NCBI RefSeq assembly: GCF_000203795.2
Contig: NW_006281106.1
Span: 811,302 to 875,301, forward strand
Direction: 5' to 3'
DNA from: Batrachochytrium dendrobatidis JAM81
Lineage: Eukaryota; Chytridiomycota; Chytridiomycetes; Rhizophydiales
DNA: 64,000 nucleotides
Under the pieces are notes generated by a model. The model saw only the letters and a program-made list of their open reading frames with translations, had not been told where the DNA came from and made no database searches. The position numbers and the translations under genes were made by a program. Positions 13,555 to 24,389 of this stretch are shown here, in pieces. Each line of letters begins with the position of its first letter. Position 1 is the first letter of the stretch.

Positions 13555-13630
13555 TTGTTGATATCGGTATAAAACGTCGAGATGGCAAAATTGTAACGAA
13601 TATTCGGACCATTTAATGAGGCCTTTCACA

Positions 13631-13650
13631 GCCGTATTCACGCAAAATGG
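13631..13650 (+). repeat. Dispersed head motif, copy 1
   Basis: GCCGTATTCACGCAAAATGG. It lies 77 bp upstream of the SAP/SAM gene ATG (minus strand gene), so its complement reads CATTTTGCGTGAATACGGC toward the gene. Confidence 0.85.
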
Positions 13651-14071
13651 ACCACTAAATAAGAGTGTCTAACCAACTGCTAGTCTCACGGCATGATTGT
13701 TGTCAATGTTCTGGACACTGTGTTCTCTAAACTCTATAAAGCTGACTGGTCTTCTGGTCATTGGCATGGCAACGGCATTCGTTCCTAGGATGTGCAATCT
13801 TTCTCTTGAACTAGAGCGCGAATGTACGAGTTTTTGGGATACAAAAATGAGGTTGTACAGAGTTGTATTGAAAACAGCTGAGCTCAACATCTGAATTGCC
13901 ATGTATGGCTATGTCAAAAGTGGAGAAAGAACAGGCTCAAACCTAGTGTGTGTATCATATGGACGGTATGTTTTGAAGAATTGAAAGTGTCGATTCAATG
14001 TGTAGTAGGAAAGCGAAGCGACTATTTAAGCATTGTTTATTCCAAAGCAATCACAAATACAAAAGGTTTCC

Positions 14072-14093
14072 CATTTTACGTGAAATACGACTG
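14072..14093 (-). repeat. Dispersed head motif, copy 2
   Basis: CATTTTACGTGAAATACGAC, with one inserted A. Ends 11 bp before the ribokinase ATG. Preceded by body block TTTATTCCAAAGCAA at about 14036-14050. Confidence 0.85.
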
Positions 14094-14103
14094 AACATTC
14101 AGT

Positions 14104-15729
14104 ATGACTATATCCTCCACAACTAAGCGTGTTCTGTGTTTTGGATCGATCAATATCGATGATGTATTTACCGTACCAGATATTGCAAAGCCAGGTATGG
14201 ATGATTGTCACTAATACTTGATTGCATTCATCAGTCTATTACTTGCATTGTGGAATAAAAGACCAACACTAGTTTGACGTTGACCTAAACAGGAGAGACC
14301 ATTTCATGTTCGGATTACAAAATGCTTCCAGGCGGAAAAGGTAATTGTTTCATGTTTTTGCATACTCCAACACTACATTTTGACCAATCGCTAATCTACT
14401 GTTTTGGCTGCATTCAACTTTATCAGGTGCCAACCAAAGTGTTGCTCTGGCCAAGGTATGTTTTATCCTACACCATCACCAATAAGTTGTCTCGAACTGA
14501 TGGGTGATTCAAAATATCTCTATTATTGATTTGGCTGTGTTTGGAGCATTCAGCCTTGAAGTGCATGACCGATTGCTTAAAAAACAGCAGTTTTGGTCAC
14601 CCTGTTTACAATGTCCCATGATCACTCCCTGTTGAGTTTGTTGGGTGTGGACAGATATAGTTGGTGGTGGTGCTGATAAGCTTCGCAGGAACTCTTTTAA
14701 TCTCATTGCTGGTTTTTAAACATTAGGCCGGAACATCTGTCGTTCACGGAGGTAAAATTGGAAAGGATGGTCAGTGGGTACTCGATCTTATGAAAGACTA
14801 TGGTGTCGATACATCCATGGTGGTTGTTGATCACAACGCTGTAAGTTTATCTTGTATAGTAATTTCCATAAATTAAAACTGTCTGTTGACCAAGGGTACC
14901 AATGAATCTAGTTTACTGGACGTGCTATTATCCAAGGTTTCACAGGCCTCGCACGATAATACGATTGTGCTGAATCCTGGCGCAAACCATCAAATCACTG
15001 CTCAAGATATCGACAAGGTCTTGTCCCAGTTCAAATCAAGAGACTTTGTTATTCTTCAGAATGAACTCAACTCTGATGCTACCTTGTATTTGCTGAAATC
15101 TTGCAGTGCCAAGGGTAATTGATATTTGCATTTCATAGAACCAGTAATGGTTGCTAACAATGTGTTGACTGTTAGGCATGGTGGTATGCTTGAATCCGGC
15201 TCCCTGTCCCAAGAATCTTGCGTCCGTGCTGCCACTGGAACTTGTTGATATCCTGATTCTGAACGAGTCCGAATCTGAGTCACTTGTGTGTCAACTTTCC
15301 ACCTCGAACGTCAATCAAAAAAAATGCAATGATCCTGCCACTATCTGTGAGATCGTCCTTACCTCGTATCCTGGTCTCTCTGTCATGGTCATCACGTTGG
15401 GTGAGCGTGGGCTTGTTGCTGGTGCTCGCTTGCATAATGGTGCAGCACCCACTATTCAAAGCGTGCCCATCACTCGCAGTGTCAAGGTTCAGGATACCAC
15501 TGGTGCGGGAGATACTTTTGTGGGTTTCATGTGCGGTCATCTCATTTCCAACATCAGCTTATCGTCAGACCAAACGCATTCCAAAACCGACATCTTGACC
15601 GCAATCAGCGCTCAGCCTAATCTTTTGGAGATGAGTCTTCAAACTGGTATTCTTGCGTCCGGAGTGTGTTGCGAACACAGTGGTGCAATGATCGCTATTC
15701 CAACTAAATCTGAACTAATGAAACTTTAA
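14104..15729 (+). CDS. RBKS: Ribokinase (PfkB family)
   Basis: Phosphorylates D-ribose at O5 in the cytosol, feeding the pentose phosphate pathway. Six exons (14104-14194, 14293-14340, 14427-14455, 14727-14840, 14895-15114, 15176-15729) give 351 aa with all phases consistent. Signature 1 is assembled across three exons: CFGSINIDDVFTVPD, then GETISCSDYKMLPGGKGANQ with SVALAKAG. Signature 2 is DTTGAGDTFVGFM near residue 277, with the catalytic Asp in GAGD. VVCLNPAPCP and ILNESE are typical of ribokinases. Odd: the segment after VVVDHNA lacks the usual substrate-lid strand wording. A repeat head (14072-14093) ends 11 bp before this ATG, so the 5' UTR or core promoter probably contains it. Confidence 0.93.
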
Positions 15730-16019
15730 CTTGCATTAGGTTTATTCATATCGCTCTTGTTTTGATTTCAATGAGACTATTAACCTATAAAAACACAATA
15801 ACTCGTTTGAATCCAGATAAAGCAAACCATTACATTCTGAGTTTGAAAATTGATAGAACACTGTGTTCATGTAAAACAAACCACTGAATAAAAAGTCGGC
15901 AAGACCAAGTCTATTTATATCCAACAGATTGTTGCAGTGTATACTACACGTGACTATGTTTCTGTTTATTGCTATGTTTATGCCAACAGTATTTTCTATT
16001 ACAGTCATATTCACGTAAA
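15730..16019. other. Intergenic region between ribokinase and carrier genes
   Basis: AT-rich spacer of 290 bp. Short frames on both strands have no recognisable content. Its right end is the repeat head at 16004-16022, which runs into the carrier start codon. Confidence 0.5.
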
Positions 16020-16022
16020 ATG
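16004..16022 (+). repeat. Dispersed head motif, copy 3 (contains a start codon)
   Basis: GTCATATTCACGTAAAATG; its final ATG is the start codon of the mitochondrial carrier. The orientation is opposite to the other promoter-proximal copies. Confidence 0.85.
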
Positions 16023-17380
16023 AATTCAGAAAAATCCAAACCAACCAAATCTGCTCTCAAGTCATTTTTGTCTGGGGCATGTGGAGGGTTGACTCTGGTA
16101 AATAGCAATGATAGGATCAGCTTTGTTTGAAACAATTTAATTCCAACTGAGCAATACTACTTGGAATGGTGTTTTTAACTCAAAGTGCACCGACTTTGAT
16201 CAATTTGCCAACCATTTGCTTTGACTCGAATTGATCTAATGCAAAACTATGATGACAGGTTTCAGTTGCACATCCATTTGACTTGATCAAGGTGCGAATG
16301 CAAACAGCAGGACCCAATGCTCCCTCTATGTCTACGTTTCAGGCTGTCAAAAAAATTGTTGCTGCAGATGGCCTTTTAGGCTTATATCGAGGAGTCACTC
16401 CAGTTCTGCTGGGCACACCAGTTGAGTAGTCTTGCCATATTTCAACAATGTTTTGGTGATGAGTGCCTATCGGTAACTGGCTGGATGCTAACGGTTTGAT
16501 ATTTTGGTACAACTAGCCAGTACTGGCTACTAATTTTTGGGGTAAGCTGATATGTTTGCCAAATACTAAATGACTGGAAAATGCAAGTTTAAACTCATTT
16601 TAAATAGCCTATTTTTTGTGCCAACAAATCGTGTTTGACCTTACTGGCGGTGGTCATCGATATAGCCAACTCAATAAACAAGCCACCAATTCAGATTCCA
16701 TCGTAAATCAGCTTTCACTCAATCAGATCGGCATGGCAGGTGCCTTGGCGGCTATCCCAACATCTATCTTGCTAGGACCAGCCGAGCAACTCAAAATTCG
16801 ATTGCAAATTCAAAAAACATCGATGCAATCTGGGTCAGTCAAACGTCAAGGAGTAACAAGTATTATGCGAGATATTATACGGGAGGGTGGTGTTAAAGCT
16901 ATTTTTCGTGGCACAGGGTTTACGATTCTAAGAGATACGCCCGGAAGTTATTTTTATTTTCTAGTATATGAAGGACTCAAACGGTGTTTTAAGCGTGATG
17001 ATTCAGACTATGTTCATCCTGCTGCTGTTATGCTTTGTGGAGGTAAGTTTTATACATTGCCGTAAACTCTCACATCAAGTATAAATTTGTAGTGTCAATA
17101 TTGTATTCATTTTTGGATCTAAATATTGCTCAACTCAGGTGCTGCTGGTATGGTCAACTGGATCATTGCAATTCCAGTGGATACAGTTAAATCTAGACTG
17201 CAATCGGCTGCTGCATGCGATGCATCTGTGAAAAAAATAGTGGGTAAACTGTTGGCAGAAAGTGGTCCAGCTGGATTTTTTAAAGGACTGGGTCCGACTC
17301 TTCTCCGTGCTTTCCCTGCCTCTGCTGCTTTCTTTTTTGGTGTTGAAACCAGTAGTCAATTTATGGACCGATATTTTTAA
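16020..17380 (+). CDS. Mitochondrial carrier, carnitine/acylcarnitine type (SLC25A20/Crc1-like)
   Basis: Six-helix inner-membrane transporter of the SLC25 family. Five exons (16020-16097, 16259-16420, 16517-16541, 16608-17042, 17139-17380) give 313 aa in phase. The three carrier signatures are visible: PFDLIKVRMQ, PAEQLKIRLQ and PVDTVKSRLQ. GLYRGVTPVLLGTPPVLATN with FWG is typical of the acylcarnitine/ornithine branch, as is RDTPGSYFYFLVYEGLK. The Pro-Pro of GTPP is formed across the intron at 16421. A tiny 25-nt exon 3 is needed to keep the reading frame. Odd: the start codon is the last three bases of a dispersed repeat head (16004-16022). The exact substrate (acylcarnitine or basic amino acid) is not settled by sequence. 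Confidence 0.88.
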
Positions 17381-17422
17381 TGGGATTTCAACTCATCTCT
17401 TTTATTTCTTTGAGGTTTCACT

Positions 17423-17441
17423 GCCGTATTCACGTAAAATG
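17423..17441 (+). repeat. Dispersed head motif, copy 4
   Basis: GCCGTATTCACGTAAAATG, the consensus form, 43 bp after the carrier stop codon. Confidence 0.9.
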
Positions 17442-17880
17442 AAATATTGAATAAGCGTCAGTATAATAAACAGCCATTGTCATAAAATGATGGGGTTAAT
17501 CTGCTGAACTACGTTACGACATTTGAGCCACCTACGGTTGGTGAAAAGGCATGAGAATCGAGAGAAAATAAAGAGATTGCAACCATCACCATCAGTGTAT
17601 ATCATGTATTTGAAAAGTGCTTGTATGACTTTATTTAACCCAACACCCATCCCATTTAAACAACATCCCATTCCATAAATCAACTCTTCAATTCGGTGAT
17701 TTACCAATCGTTCAACAACCGGTGCGCAGATTAATGGCTCAAATATAGTAAAGAATGAGTGTGTATCAAGCAATCCAAACACTGAGAATGTCAATTTCTA
17801 GCAGAAAAACACAATAAATATTTAACCATTGTACACTCCAACCCAAATAGAAAGTCTGCAAGATAAATACATGAAATGCT

Positions 17881-17905
17881 CTGTTTTACGCAAATACGGT
17901 GGCAA
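17881..17905 (-). repeat. Dispersed head motif, copy 5 (diverged)
   Basis: CTGTTTTACGCAAATACGGT and onwards. Faces copy 4 across about 440 bp, giving an inverted pair. Confidence 0.6.
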
Positions 17906-17942
17906 TTATGATTTTTATTGAAAGCCATGAGAAATGTTAGGA

Positions 17943-19529
17943 TTACATTACACTCACATCGTGAAGTGCGACACATACAACTGCTTTCTGATGGCCATTG
18001 TAATGTCGAATTGCATCACCCGACGATAGATCCCACAGTCGAGCAGTATGATCAGACGATCCTACACATATCACATTCAAGTCAAAACAAGCATGATAGA
18101 TATTAGGTAAATAACTACAAACAACACAATGCAGCACATGGATAAGCAAGTTACAGTGGTTTCAAGAAGATACCTGTGACAAGATAGGCTGAATCGGCAG
18201 AAAATGCACAATCCCATACCCATCGCTGATGTCCTTGCAATGTTTTATCAAGACTGAATCGGTATCGACTTGCATCCCAAATCTTAACAGTGTGGTCTGC
18301 TGAGCACGTAGCAAGTAGTCTAGTTGATCCAAAGTTAAAATGCCACACGTGCATAGTGTCAAACATTACATTAGCATAAATGCCATAAATATCATAAATA
18401 CATCGTAATGAGATCTATATCTTGCCTGTTGTCAGGACTAAGTAAACACTTTGTGATGTATTTGTCATGCGCAGACACCTTTGTAAGTGCTTCAAACTCT
18501 GTCGTGTCATTTCCTGCTCTGGTTCGCCAAACATAGTAGTTTCCCTAACAGATTTACATTGATTGTTAGTATGTGTGCGTTTGAAAATAAAAGATGCTTT
18601 AATAAAGGTTACCTTGTTGTTAGCAGCCACCAAGAGCGATCCATCTGCCGCCATAGTTACTGATCGAACTGGAATATCCTCTTCAGGAACCAACTCATGT
18701 GTACAAGAGTTTTCCGCTAGATCCCAAATACGAATGGATCCGTTTTGATCACACGAGACCAACTCGCCTTGGTTAGGATGAATAATAACATCATTGACTG
18801 GTGACTTTAGCTCATAGTCACGCTGGATACCGGGTGCTCTGATAAGCCGAAATGCCAATAAAATATCAAAAACAGATCAACAGCTTGATCGAGATCTGTA
18901 AAAAGTAAATTTAGTGTCGACTAACCTGACATCAAAAACCTTGATCGTTCCATCCTCACTTCCAGTAACAATCCAACGCCCAGCAGACTGAAATGCAATG
19001 GATGTAATATTTCCAGTATGACCTTCAAATGTCATGGCGGGACTTGGATTGTTTGACTGTATATCATATAAACGGACATTTGGATTTCCTGTTTTTATTC
19101 CCAAAACAATAGATCCAACATTACAGACATGTATTAGTACGAGTTTAAAGCCATCTATACTCATAATACAACACATTGATGGCCATGGTGTGGTAAATTA
19201 CCTGCAGCTGCCAAGAAACGCTTATCTGGCGAGATGGCAAGTCTGTTGACCTAAAATGCATTTTAGACGAGCTAAATGTGAATATATTAAGACGCAGCGA
19301 GTACATGAATACACTGGAAGAGAGTACAACCCACCGAATCCGAGTGCTGGATTGTTCGTAGACAAATCCCACTAAGTGCTTCCCAAAACCGAATAGTGTG
19401 GTCGTATCCAGCAGTAGCAAGCACAACCTCTGTTACAGGAGCCTGCATACTATCATTATATTGAGGATGTTGCTGCGGCAGAGGTCCCTGCTGATTATGC
19501 TGAGGAGGTTGCTGTTGCGGAGGATGCAT
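17943..19529 (-). CDS. LST8: LST8, WD40 subunit of TOR complexes
   Basis: Seven-bladed beta-propeller that binds the TOR kinase domain in TORC1 and TORC2. Seven exons are read, from ATG 19529 to stop near 17943. Blades are recognisable in order: [136 protein letters not shown] and [20 protein letters not shown]. The end [14 protein letters not shown] matches fungal Lst8. Odd: a 29-residue Gln/Pro-rich N-terminal extension precedes blade 1, and intron 5 (18425-18320) is a GC-AG intron. It is divergent from the Sec14-like gene, with 373 bp between the ATGs. Confidence 0.95.
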
Positions 19530-19902
19530 TACGAAATAACAGCTATTTAGAAAGGGTCGATTTGCTACTAAAATCTGTAAATCAAGTTGAAATCAAACCA
19601 ACTTATTATCTGTAGTTGCAATCTGATGATAAAACCCAGTTTGAACATAAACCAATCGTATTCGTTAATATGGATTGAACATTATAAATCAAATGAAGAA
19701 TGAGTTGAATTCATGCTATAAATGCTAGTCTATGCAATACTTGAGTCAGTGTAGTGCATAAACTAGTCACTGCCAGTAGTGATTCCAAGATCGCAGTTGG
19801 TTTCGTTTATTCATAAGAATTTCCAAATAGTCGACTGCGGAGTGTTATTTAAAGTTCAAGCATGCATTGAACTTGCACCATCGCAAGCAAAGCAACTTTG
19901 GA
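19530..19902. other. Divergent promoter region LST8 / Sec14-like
   Basis: 373 bp between two start codons. AT-rich, with no head motif and no recognisable coding or RNA gene. Confidence 0.5.
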
Positions 19903-21280
19903 ATGAACGGCGATCTAGCTAGCAATATGAAAACTAGTGTGCCTATACTGACACTTTCTGCTGAAGCTTGTCCTCCTGTTCCTGAAGGCTATCCATACAA
20001 TGGTTTGACAGATGAACAACGACAGCTTGTAGATCGTTTAGCAAAACATGCTCCTACACTCTTTGACACTAATGGCACTCCAGAGCAACAGGCCAAAGAA
20101 GCCAAGTGGACAAACGCTGTTTGTCTAATTCGCTATCTCAAGGCAACCAAGTGGGATTATGATCTTGCTGGTAAGGTTCCTTTCAAACTCATTGCACACT
20201 GCTGGAAATGCAGCCATTAGTTTCTGGATGATCCAATCTCATGGGTGTTCATGGTTGAGCATTTGCTAATGGTGTTTTGATCAACTAGTCACTCGATTGT
20301 CTGCTACTTTGGCATGGCGCAGAGAATACAAACCAGACGAGATCACTGCAGATGAAGTCGCTCCCGAAGCACAAACCGGCAAAGAGTATCTTTGTGGTAT
20401 GTCTCCAGCTAAACATTGTTTATTTTATGTCATGAGTATGGAGATCATAACTCTTGGTTTTTGGTAATATTTTGTAGGGTTCGATAAGCTTGGACGTCCA
20501 ATTAGTAAGTTTAACCAACGTTTGTGTCTAATCTGTCTATCCATCTAACTTTGTAATCAGTATATCTTGTTCCTTCGAGAGAAAATACAAAGACATACGA
20601 CCGGCAACTCCGATTTGTAGCTTATAACATTGAAAAGGCAATCCTGTAAGTCCGCCTCAAAAGTAAATACTTTATTATTGTCATATTCACGCTGAATTCT
20701 ACAAATTCCAATTCCTTTATAGAGCAATGCCATATGGAGTTCAAAGTATTTGCATGGTTGTGGATTACGAAAACATCAGCATGTCTACTGCACCTCCTCT
20801 TTCAGTCACTCGTCGCTTCCTTCAAATCCTTGGTGATCATTATCCAGAGGTAGATGACTGCTGCTCTGTTTAAATCGTTTGTAAAACTATATTCTTGTGC
20901 CATGTCATGACCAACTGAAATGCAATTCGCTTGTAAAACTCTAGCACCTTGGTACGTCGTTTATTATCAATCCAAGTTGGTACCTCTCTGTTCTTTTCAG
21001 AATCATTACTCCTTTTATGGATCCTGTAACACGATCCAAGTTGCATATGTGCAACCTTAAAGCATTAATAGCACAAGAGCGTTCTGGAAAAGATGCATCC
21101 AATACTGCAGCCGCCGGAAAACCGACTGAAGGCACTGGAGGGTGGACAGACATTCGTCACTACATCTCAAAAGACAATCTTGTCTCAGAGTATGGCGGCG
21201 AGTATAACTTTGAATGGAATTTTGAAACCTATTGGTCTGCTTTAAGCTCGTTAAAACCTGGAAATGTTGATACACACTAG
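19903..21280 (+). CDS. Sec14-like CRAL-TRIO lipid-transfer protein
   Basis: Phosphatidylinositol/lipid transfer protein of the Sec14 superfamily. The start is the first ATG in the open frame (19903, MNGDLASNM). Exons carry the CRAL-TRIO N helix region (RYLKATKWDYDLA, then VTRLSATLAWRREY). The lipid pocket follows: LGRPIIYLVPSRENT, CMVVDYENISM, FLQILGDHYPE, LGTSFIINPSWYLSVLFRII and TPFMDPVTRSKLHM. The C-terminal part YISKDNLVSEYGGEYNF is the usual gate/G-module end. About seven short introns are needed; the junctions I checked are in phase. One intron (about 20648-20721) contains a diverged repeat head at 20680-20697. Which Sec14 homologue (Sfh/Pdr16 type) it is was not determined. Confidence 0.88.
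20680..20697 (+). repeat. Dispersed head motif, copy 6 (intronic, diverged)
   Basis: GTCATATTCACGCTGAAT, inside an intron of the Sec14-like gene just upstream of the acceptor. Confidence 0.5.
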
Positions 21281-21366
21281 TGATCACTGTCATGATTGAC
21301 TTTTTGAACCGGTAGGAATAAAGCTAAATCCAATTTTAGTAATTTCATATATTTTCCAATTCAACT

Positions 21367-22323
21367 TTAAAGATCCCAATCTTCCTCGTCCGAGTGCTCA
21401 TCACGTCGGCGATTGTACTATTTGCAATTCAATAAGAAATATCAGATCACTCAATCCATGCAATTCATGCAAGTGTTTAAAGTAACCAACCGTAATCTTT
21501 GTACTAGACTGTTGATGTGTGTTGATTTGTTCCAAAAGATCAATCAGTTGAGATTCGCCAACCTTTCCTCGAATCTGTCCTGTTTGTGCCTACAGAATGT
21601 AACGTCGCATCAATAGACTCGACAAGTATATCTGTTTTGCATGAATCCGAGTCAAATCAACTATATCCAAACATTGCATTCATACCATTCTAATTAGCAT
21701 ATCCTCAACCGCTCTGGCCTTGTCGCCTTTAACCATCTTGATACGAGCCAGTCTTTCCCTGGCACCGTTATCCAAGATTTGATAGACCTACACATTAGCA
21801 AGTTAACAGTCGGATATCAAATGGCAGATCCCAAGTTTACCAATACTAGTGTTTCTTACCATGTTCCGCCGCATTTCTTCTTGATCGCTGCAGTTATAAG
21901 TTGAACATATTATTGTTTGATTAGTTGCTGCCATTGCATATGCCAAAAATCCAACCAACTATCAGGTTGTAAAGTGCCTACTTTTTTTTGGCTTCGGCTG
22001 CTGCATCTCCACTACCAGCTCGTTGTTGACCCAAAATAGAAGATAAATCACTTGATTGAGATCCCTAAACAAGACACAGTGTAGTGTTAGTACCTCAACA
22101 TATGTGCACTAGTCTGTTCAGTTGGTAACTGTTGGCTTGGAAATAGAAGCCAAAGGAACGTTATGCTCGAGTGTAGAGCATGGTCCAAGATAAGCCAAAC
22201 AGCAATACCACTGACAAGACAGAAACAGTAGAATTCTTTCAAGTGATATAAACCTACTCCGCTTTGGGCTTTCATCTCTGCCATACGGCGAGCACGAATA
22301 GCAGCAAGCTCACTGTCCTCCAT
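21367..22323 (-). CDS. PDCD5: PDCD5 / TFAR19 family DNA-binding protein
   Basis: Small helical protein conserved from archaea to animals, linked to apoptosis, chaperonin CCT binding and transcription. ATG 22323 opens MEDSELAAIRARRMAEMKAQ. Later exons give SSDLSSILGQQRAG, AAAEAKKK, then QEEMRRNM, VYQILDNGARERLARIKMVK, GDKARAVEDMLIRM, AQTGQIRGKVGESQLIDLLE and finally YNRRRDEHSDEEDWDL before the TAA at 21369-21367. This order and the acidic end match PDCD5 throughout. Introns are short GT-AG. A repeat head (22353-22371) sits 30 bp upstream of the ATG. Confidence 0.93.
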
Positions 22324-22743
22324 GTACTTGATTGCTTGAAGATTTCGATTTCAGTCGTATTCACGTAGAACACGATAAAAGTGCAAACGGAAAGAAAGAC
22401 TTTGATTCAAAACTATAATTTGTACAAGTTGCGCTTATTGAATAAACAGTCAATTTCTAGTAAGAAAATAGCATTTAATTGTTTATTCCAAATCAATTAT
22501 TGAAAAATAAACAAGTTTCTCGTTCACACTAAACTCGAATCGTAAAAACATTGCAATCATGCAGACTGAATCCAAACTATTTATTGGGTTTGTCAGAAAG
22601 CTATATGCAAATGTATTGATAATAACATTGTTTAGAGATATCAACACTTTTATCAATTACACATGTCGTCACTACTGCTGCTGAATCAAAAGTCAATGTG
22701 CCATCTTGCTCGAAATAAAGGTTTAAACACACCATTCATTAGA
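22324..22743. other. Intergenic region with repeat head and reversed body
   Basis: 420 bp between PDCD5 ATG and RPB9 stop. The plus-oriented head is at 22353-22371. Body sequence in the opposite orientation (GTCAATTTCTAGTAAGAAAA, then TTGTTTATTCC) lies at about 22440-22490. No coding sequence is supported. Confidence 0.55.
22353..22371 (+). repeat. Dispersed head motif, copy 7
   Basis: AGTCGTATTCACGTAGAAC, 30 bp upstream of the PDCD5 ATG (minus-strand gene). Confidence 0.8.
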
Positions 22744-23584
22744 CTATGCGACAGTATTGGCTCCCTGTCCGCCAACTTGAGTCCATCGATGATTGCATTC
22801 ACAACACGCAAAGAATAGCTTCATCGTAGCGTCAGCTCCTTTTGACCGAGATTGAAAAAAGACTGCTTCCATATGTGAGCATTTTGGACATTCTGTTTTA
22901 GATCGAGGAAATGTTGGATCGCTCTTGAGATCGATCACTACCAGTGTTTGTTCTCTGATTATATAATGGATCAGCGAACAGAATCCAAAATATCAATAAA
23001 GATACAACTTTATAGATCTTGCAATATGCAAAAGAAACTAGCGACAATCTTAGAAAACCCGAAAGATGATTGCTAGATCTGATATAGTAGAAAGAATGCG
23101 GCAGCTTTAAACCGTCTAAAACAACAGTAAAGACCAAGGTTCTTACAATGGGATATGTGAGATAGTATGGCTATATACGCATGTATTGTCCGCTTCTTCG
23201 ACATGGGTACAGTTTCGACAAGCAAACAAAAGCTTCCTTTCTCTTCGGTCTTCCTTTGGATAAAGCATATTAAAACTGAATGGCCAAATGAAACGGGATT
23301 CAAACGTTGATGAATATAACGGTAAAAATGCACATCAGGTAGAAATAGTAAGTATCAATGTATATTACTCTGGGTGTTTAAACTAAATCAAATCAGTATC
23401 GATGCTTCAAGTTGAGTGTTCAGAAACTGCAGTAACTATTAAATGACAAGTAAATGACGCTAAAAGAAATATTGTCCAATTATGTATCCCACTCTATCAT
23501 TTTCCATATAAATAAAGATTCAAGAGTACTGCTCCTGATTTATTTAAACACTTGCCATTCAGAACAGAATCGGACTGTCGCCAT
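22744..23584 (-). CDS. RPB9: RNA polymerase II subunit RPB9
   Basis: Two-zinc-ribbon subunit of Pol II that affects start-site choice and proofreading. Three exons (23584-23556, 23275-23147, 22954-22744) give exactly 122 aa, the usual RPB9 length. Ribbon 1 is RFCSEC + FNMLYPKED with [10 protein letters not shown]. The linker contains SDPTFPRS, highly typical of RPB9. Ribbon 2 is [18 protein letters not shown], ending [12 protein letters not shown]. The first zinc knuckle is only completed by joining exon 1 to exon 2 across a GC-AG intron (23555-23276): the Cys codon is TG|T. No GT donor restores the frame. The second paralogous zinc-ribbon polymerase subunit (RPA12) lies about 21 kb to the right. 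Confidence 0.95.
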
Positions 23585-24389
23585 GCTTGCCAGTTTCTAG
23601 AGTTTGGAGAAAGTTTTCACGCTCTAAAATCCCATATTTTGGGCAAATCAAAAATGGGCAAATTAAAAATTGGGAGTTTTATGCTGCAATGAATGCATGA
23701 AGTGAGCAGATTTGATTGTTACAATTGGATCTGCAACAGAAATAGTCGAATAAAATTGTCATTTATCAACAACCAACTGCATTAGACAGTAGTGTTATAT
23801 TACGACTGTTTTACTTGAGCATTGAGTAGTTTGATTACAAATCTATTTTATTACTGCATACTTGACTCATAACCGTTTAACCCACCCTGAATCTATTAAA
23901 GCCGCAATATAGCATTCAACCGAATGAGTTGGATGATTATTTATAGAATATCTGACAGACAGATTGAAATTATAGATTCAAACTATTGAATAGAATTATA
24001 GAAATTATAGATTCAAACTATTCAATAGAATTATAGAAATTGTAGATTCAAACTATTCAATAGAATTATAGAAATTGTAGATTCAAACTATTCAATAGAA
24101 TACTAAATATCATTCATCACCACTGATAATCAACCTCGTGGCGCTGAAAGGGTTGAATTAATATTCGACCCTTAAGGCATATCAATATCATCAGCCACAA
24201 ACACAGCAAGTCGATATATATTCAAGACTATTCCAGCAAGTTAGTTTGGGATTCACTTTGAATCGCTAGTATTATAACTTGCAGCACTACTTGCCAATCA
24301 GTCGGTGAGCGATCGCAAGTCTTGTATATTCCAAGTGACTTGCTGCTGCCATACCACAACTCCTGTTGATTCAGCAGCAATACTAGAAC
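23585..24389. other. Divergent intergenic region RPB9 / Kin4-like kinase
   Basis: 805 bp, AT-rich, no gene seen. It holds the 35-bp tandem repeat described separately and, at about 23640-23676, an imperfect duplication of TGGGCAAATCAAAAA / TGGGCAAATTAAAAA located 55-95 bp upstream of the RPB9 start. Confidence 0.5.
23966..24102. repeat. 35-bp tandem repeat, about 3.9 copies
   Basis: Direct tandem units begin at 23966, 24001, 24036 and 24071. Each starts GAAATTATAG or GAAATTGTAG and contains ATTCAAACTATTCAATAGAA. The first unit differs by a G (ATTGAAT) and the last decays after 24100. AT-rich minisatellite in the region upstream of the Kin4-like gene. Confidence 0.9.

Larger units (their letters stand above)
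13555..14103. other. Intergenic region between divergent genes, with two inverted repeat heads
   Basis: 549 bp separates the ATG of the SAP/SAM gene (-) from the ribokinase ATG (+). A copy of the dispersed head motif lies near each end (13631-13650 plus-oriented, 14072-14093 minus-oriented), each pointing at the nearer gene. A 77-codon minus-strand frame (13669-13902) lies between them; I do not consider it proven coding. The block TGTTTATTCCAAAGCAA at 14034-14050 belongs to the repeat body. Confidence 0.6.
17381..17942. repeat. Intergenic region occupied by a roughly 480-bp inverted-end repeat element
   Basis: The space between the carrier stop and the LST8 stop (convergent genes) contains a plus-oriented head at 17423-17441 and a minus-oriented, more diverged head at 17881-17905. 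Minus-oriented body sequence (GTCAATTTCTAGCAGAAAAA and onwards) lies at about 17788-17830. This is the best candidate for a complete copy of the dispersed element with inverted ends. No supported coding sequence lies inside. Confidence 0.55.

Noticed and set aside
13669..13902. 77-codon minus-strand frame with a presequence-like start
   Set aside because: Lies between two facing repeat heads, matches no family I know, and no splice partner was found. Kept only as part of the intergenic description.
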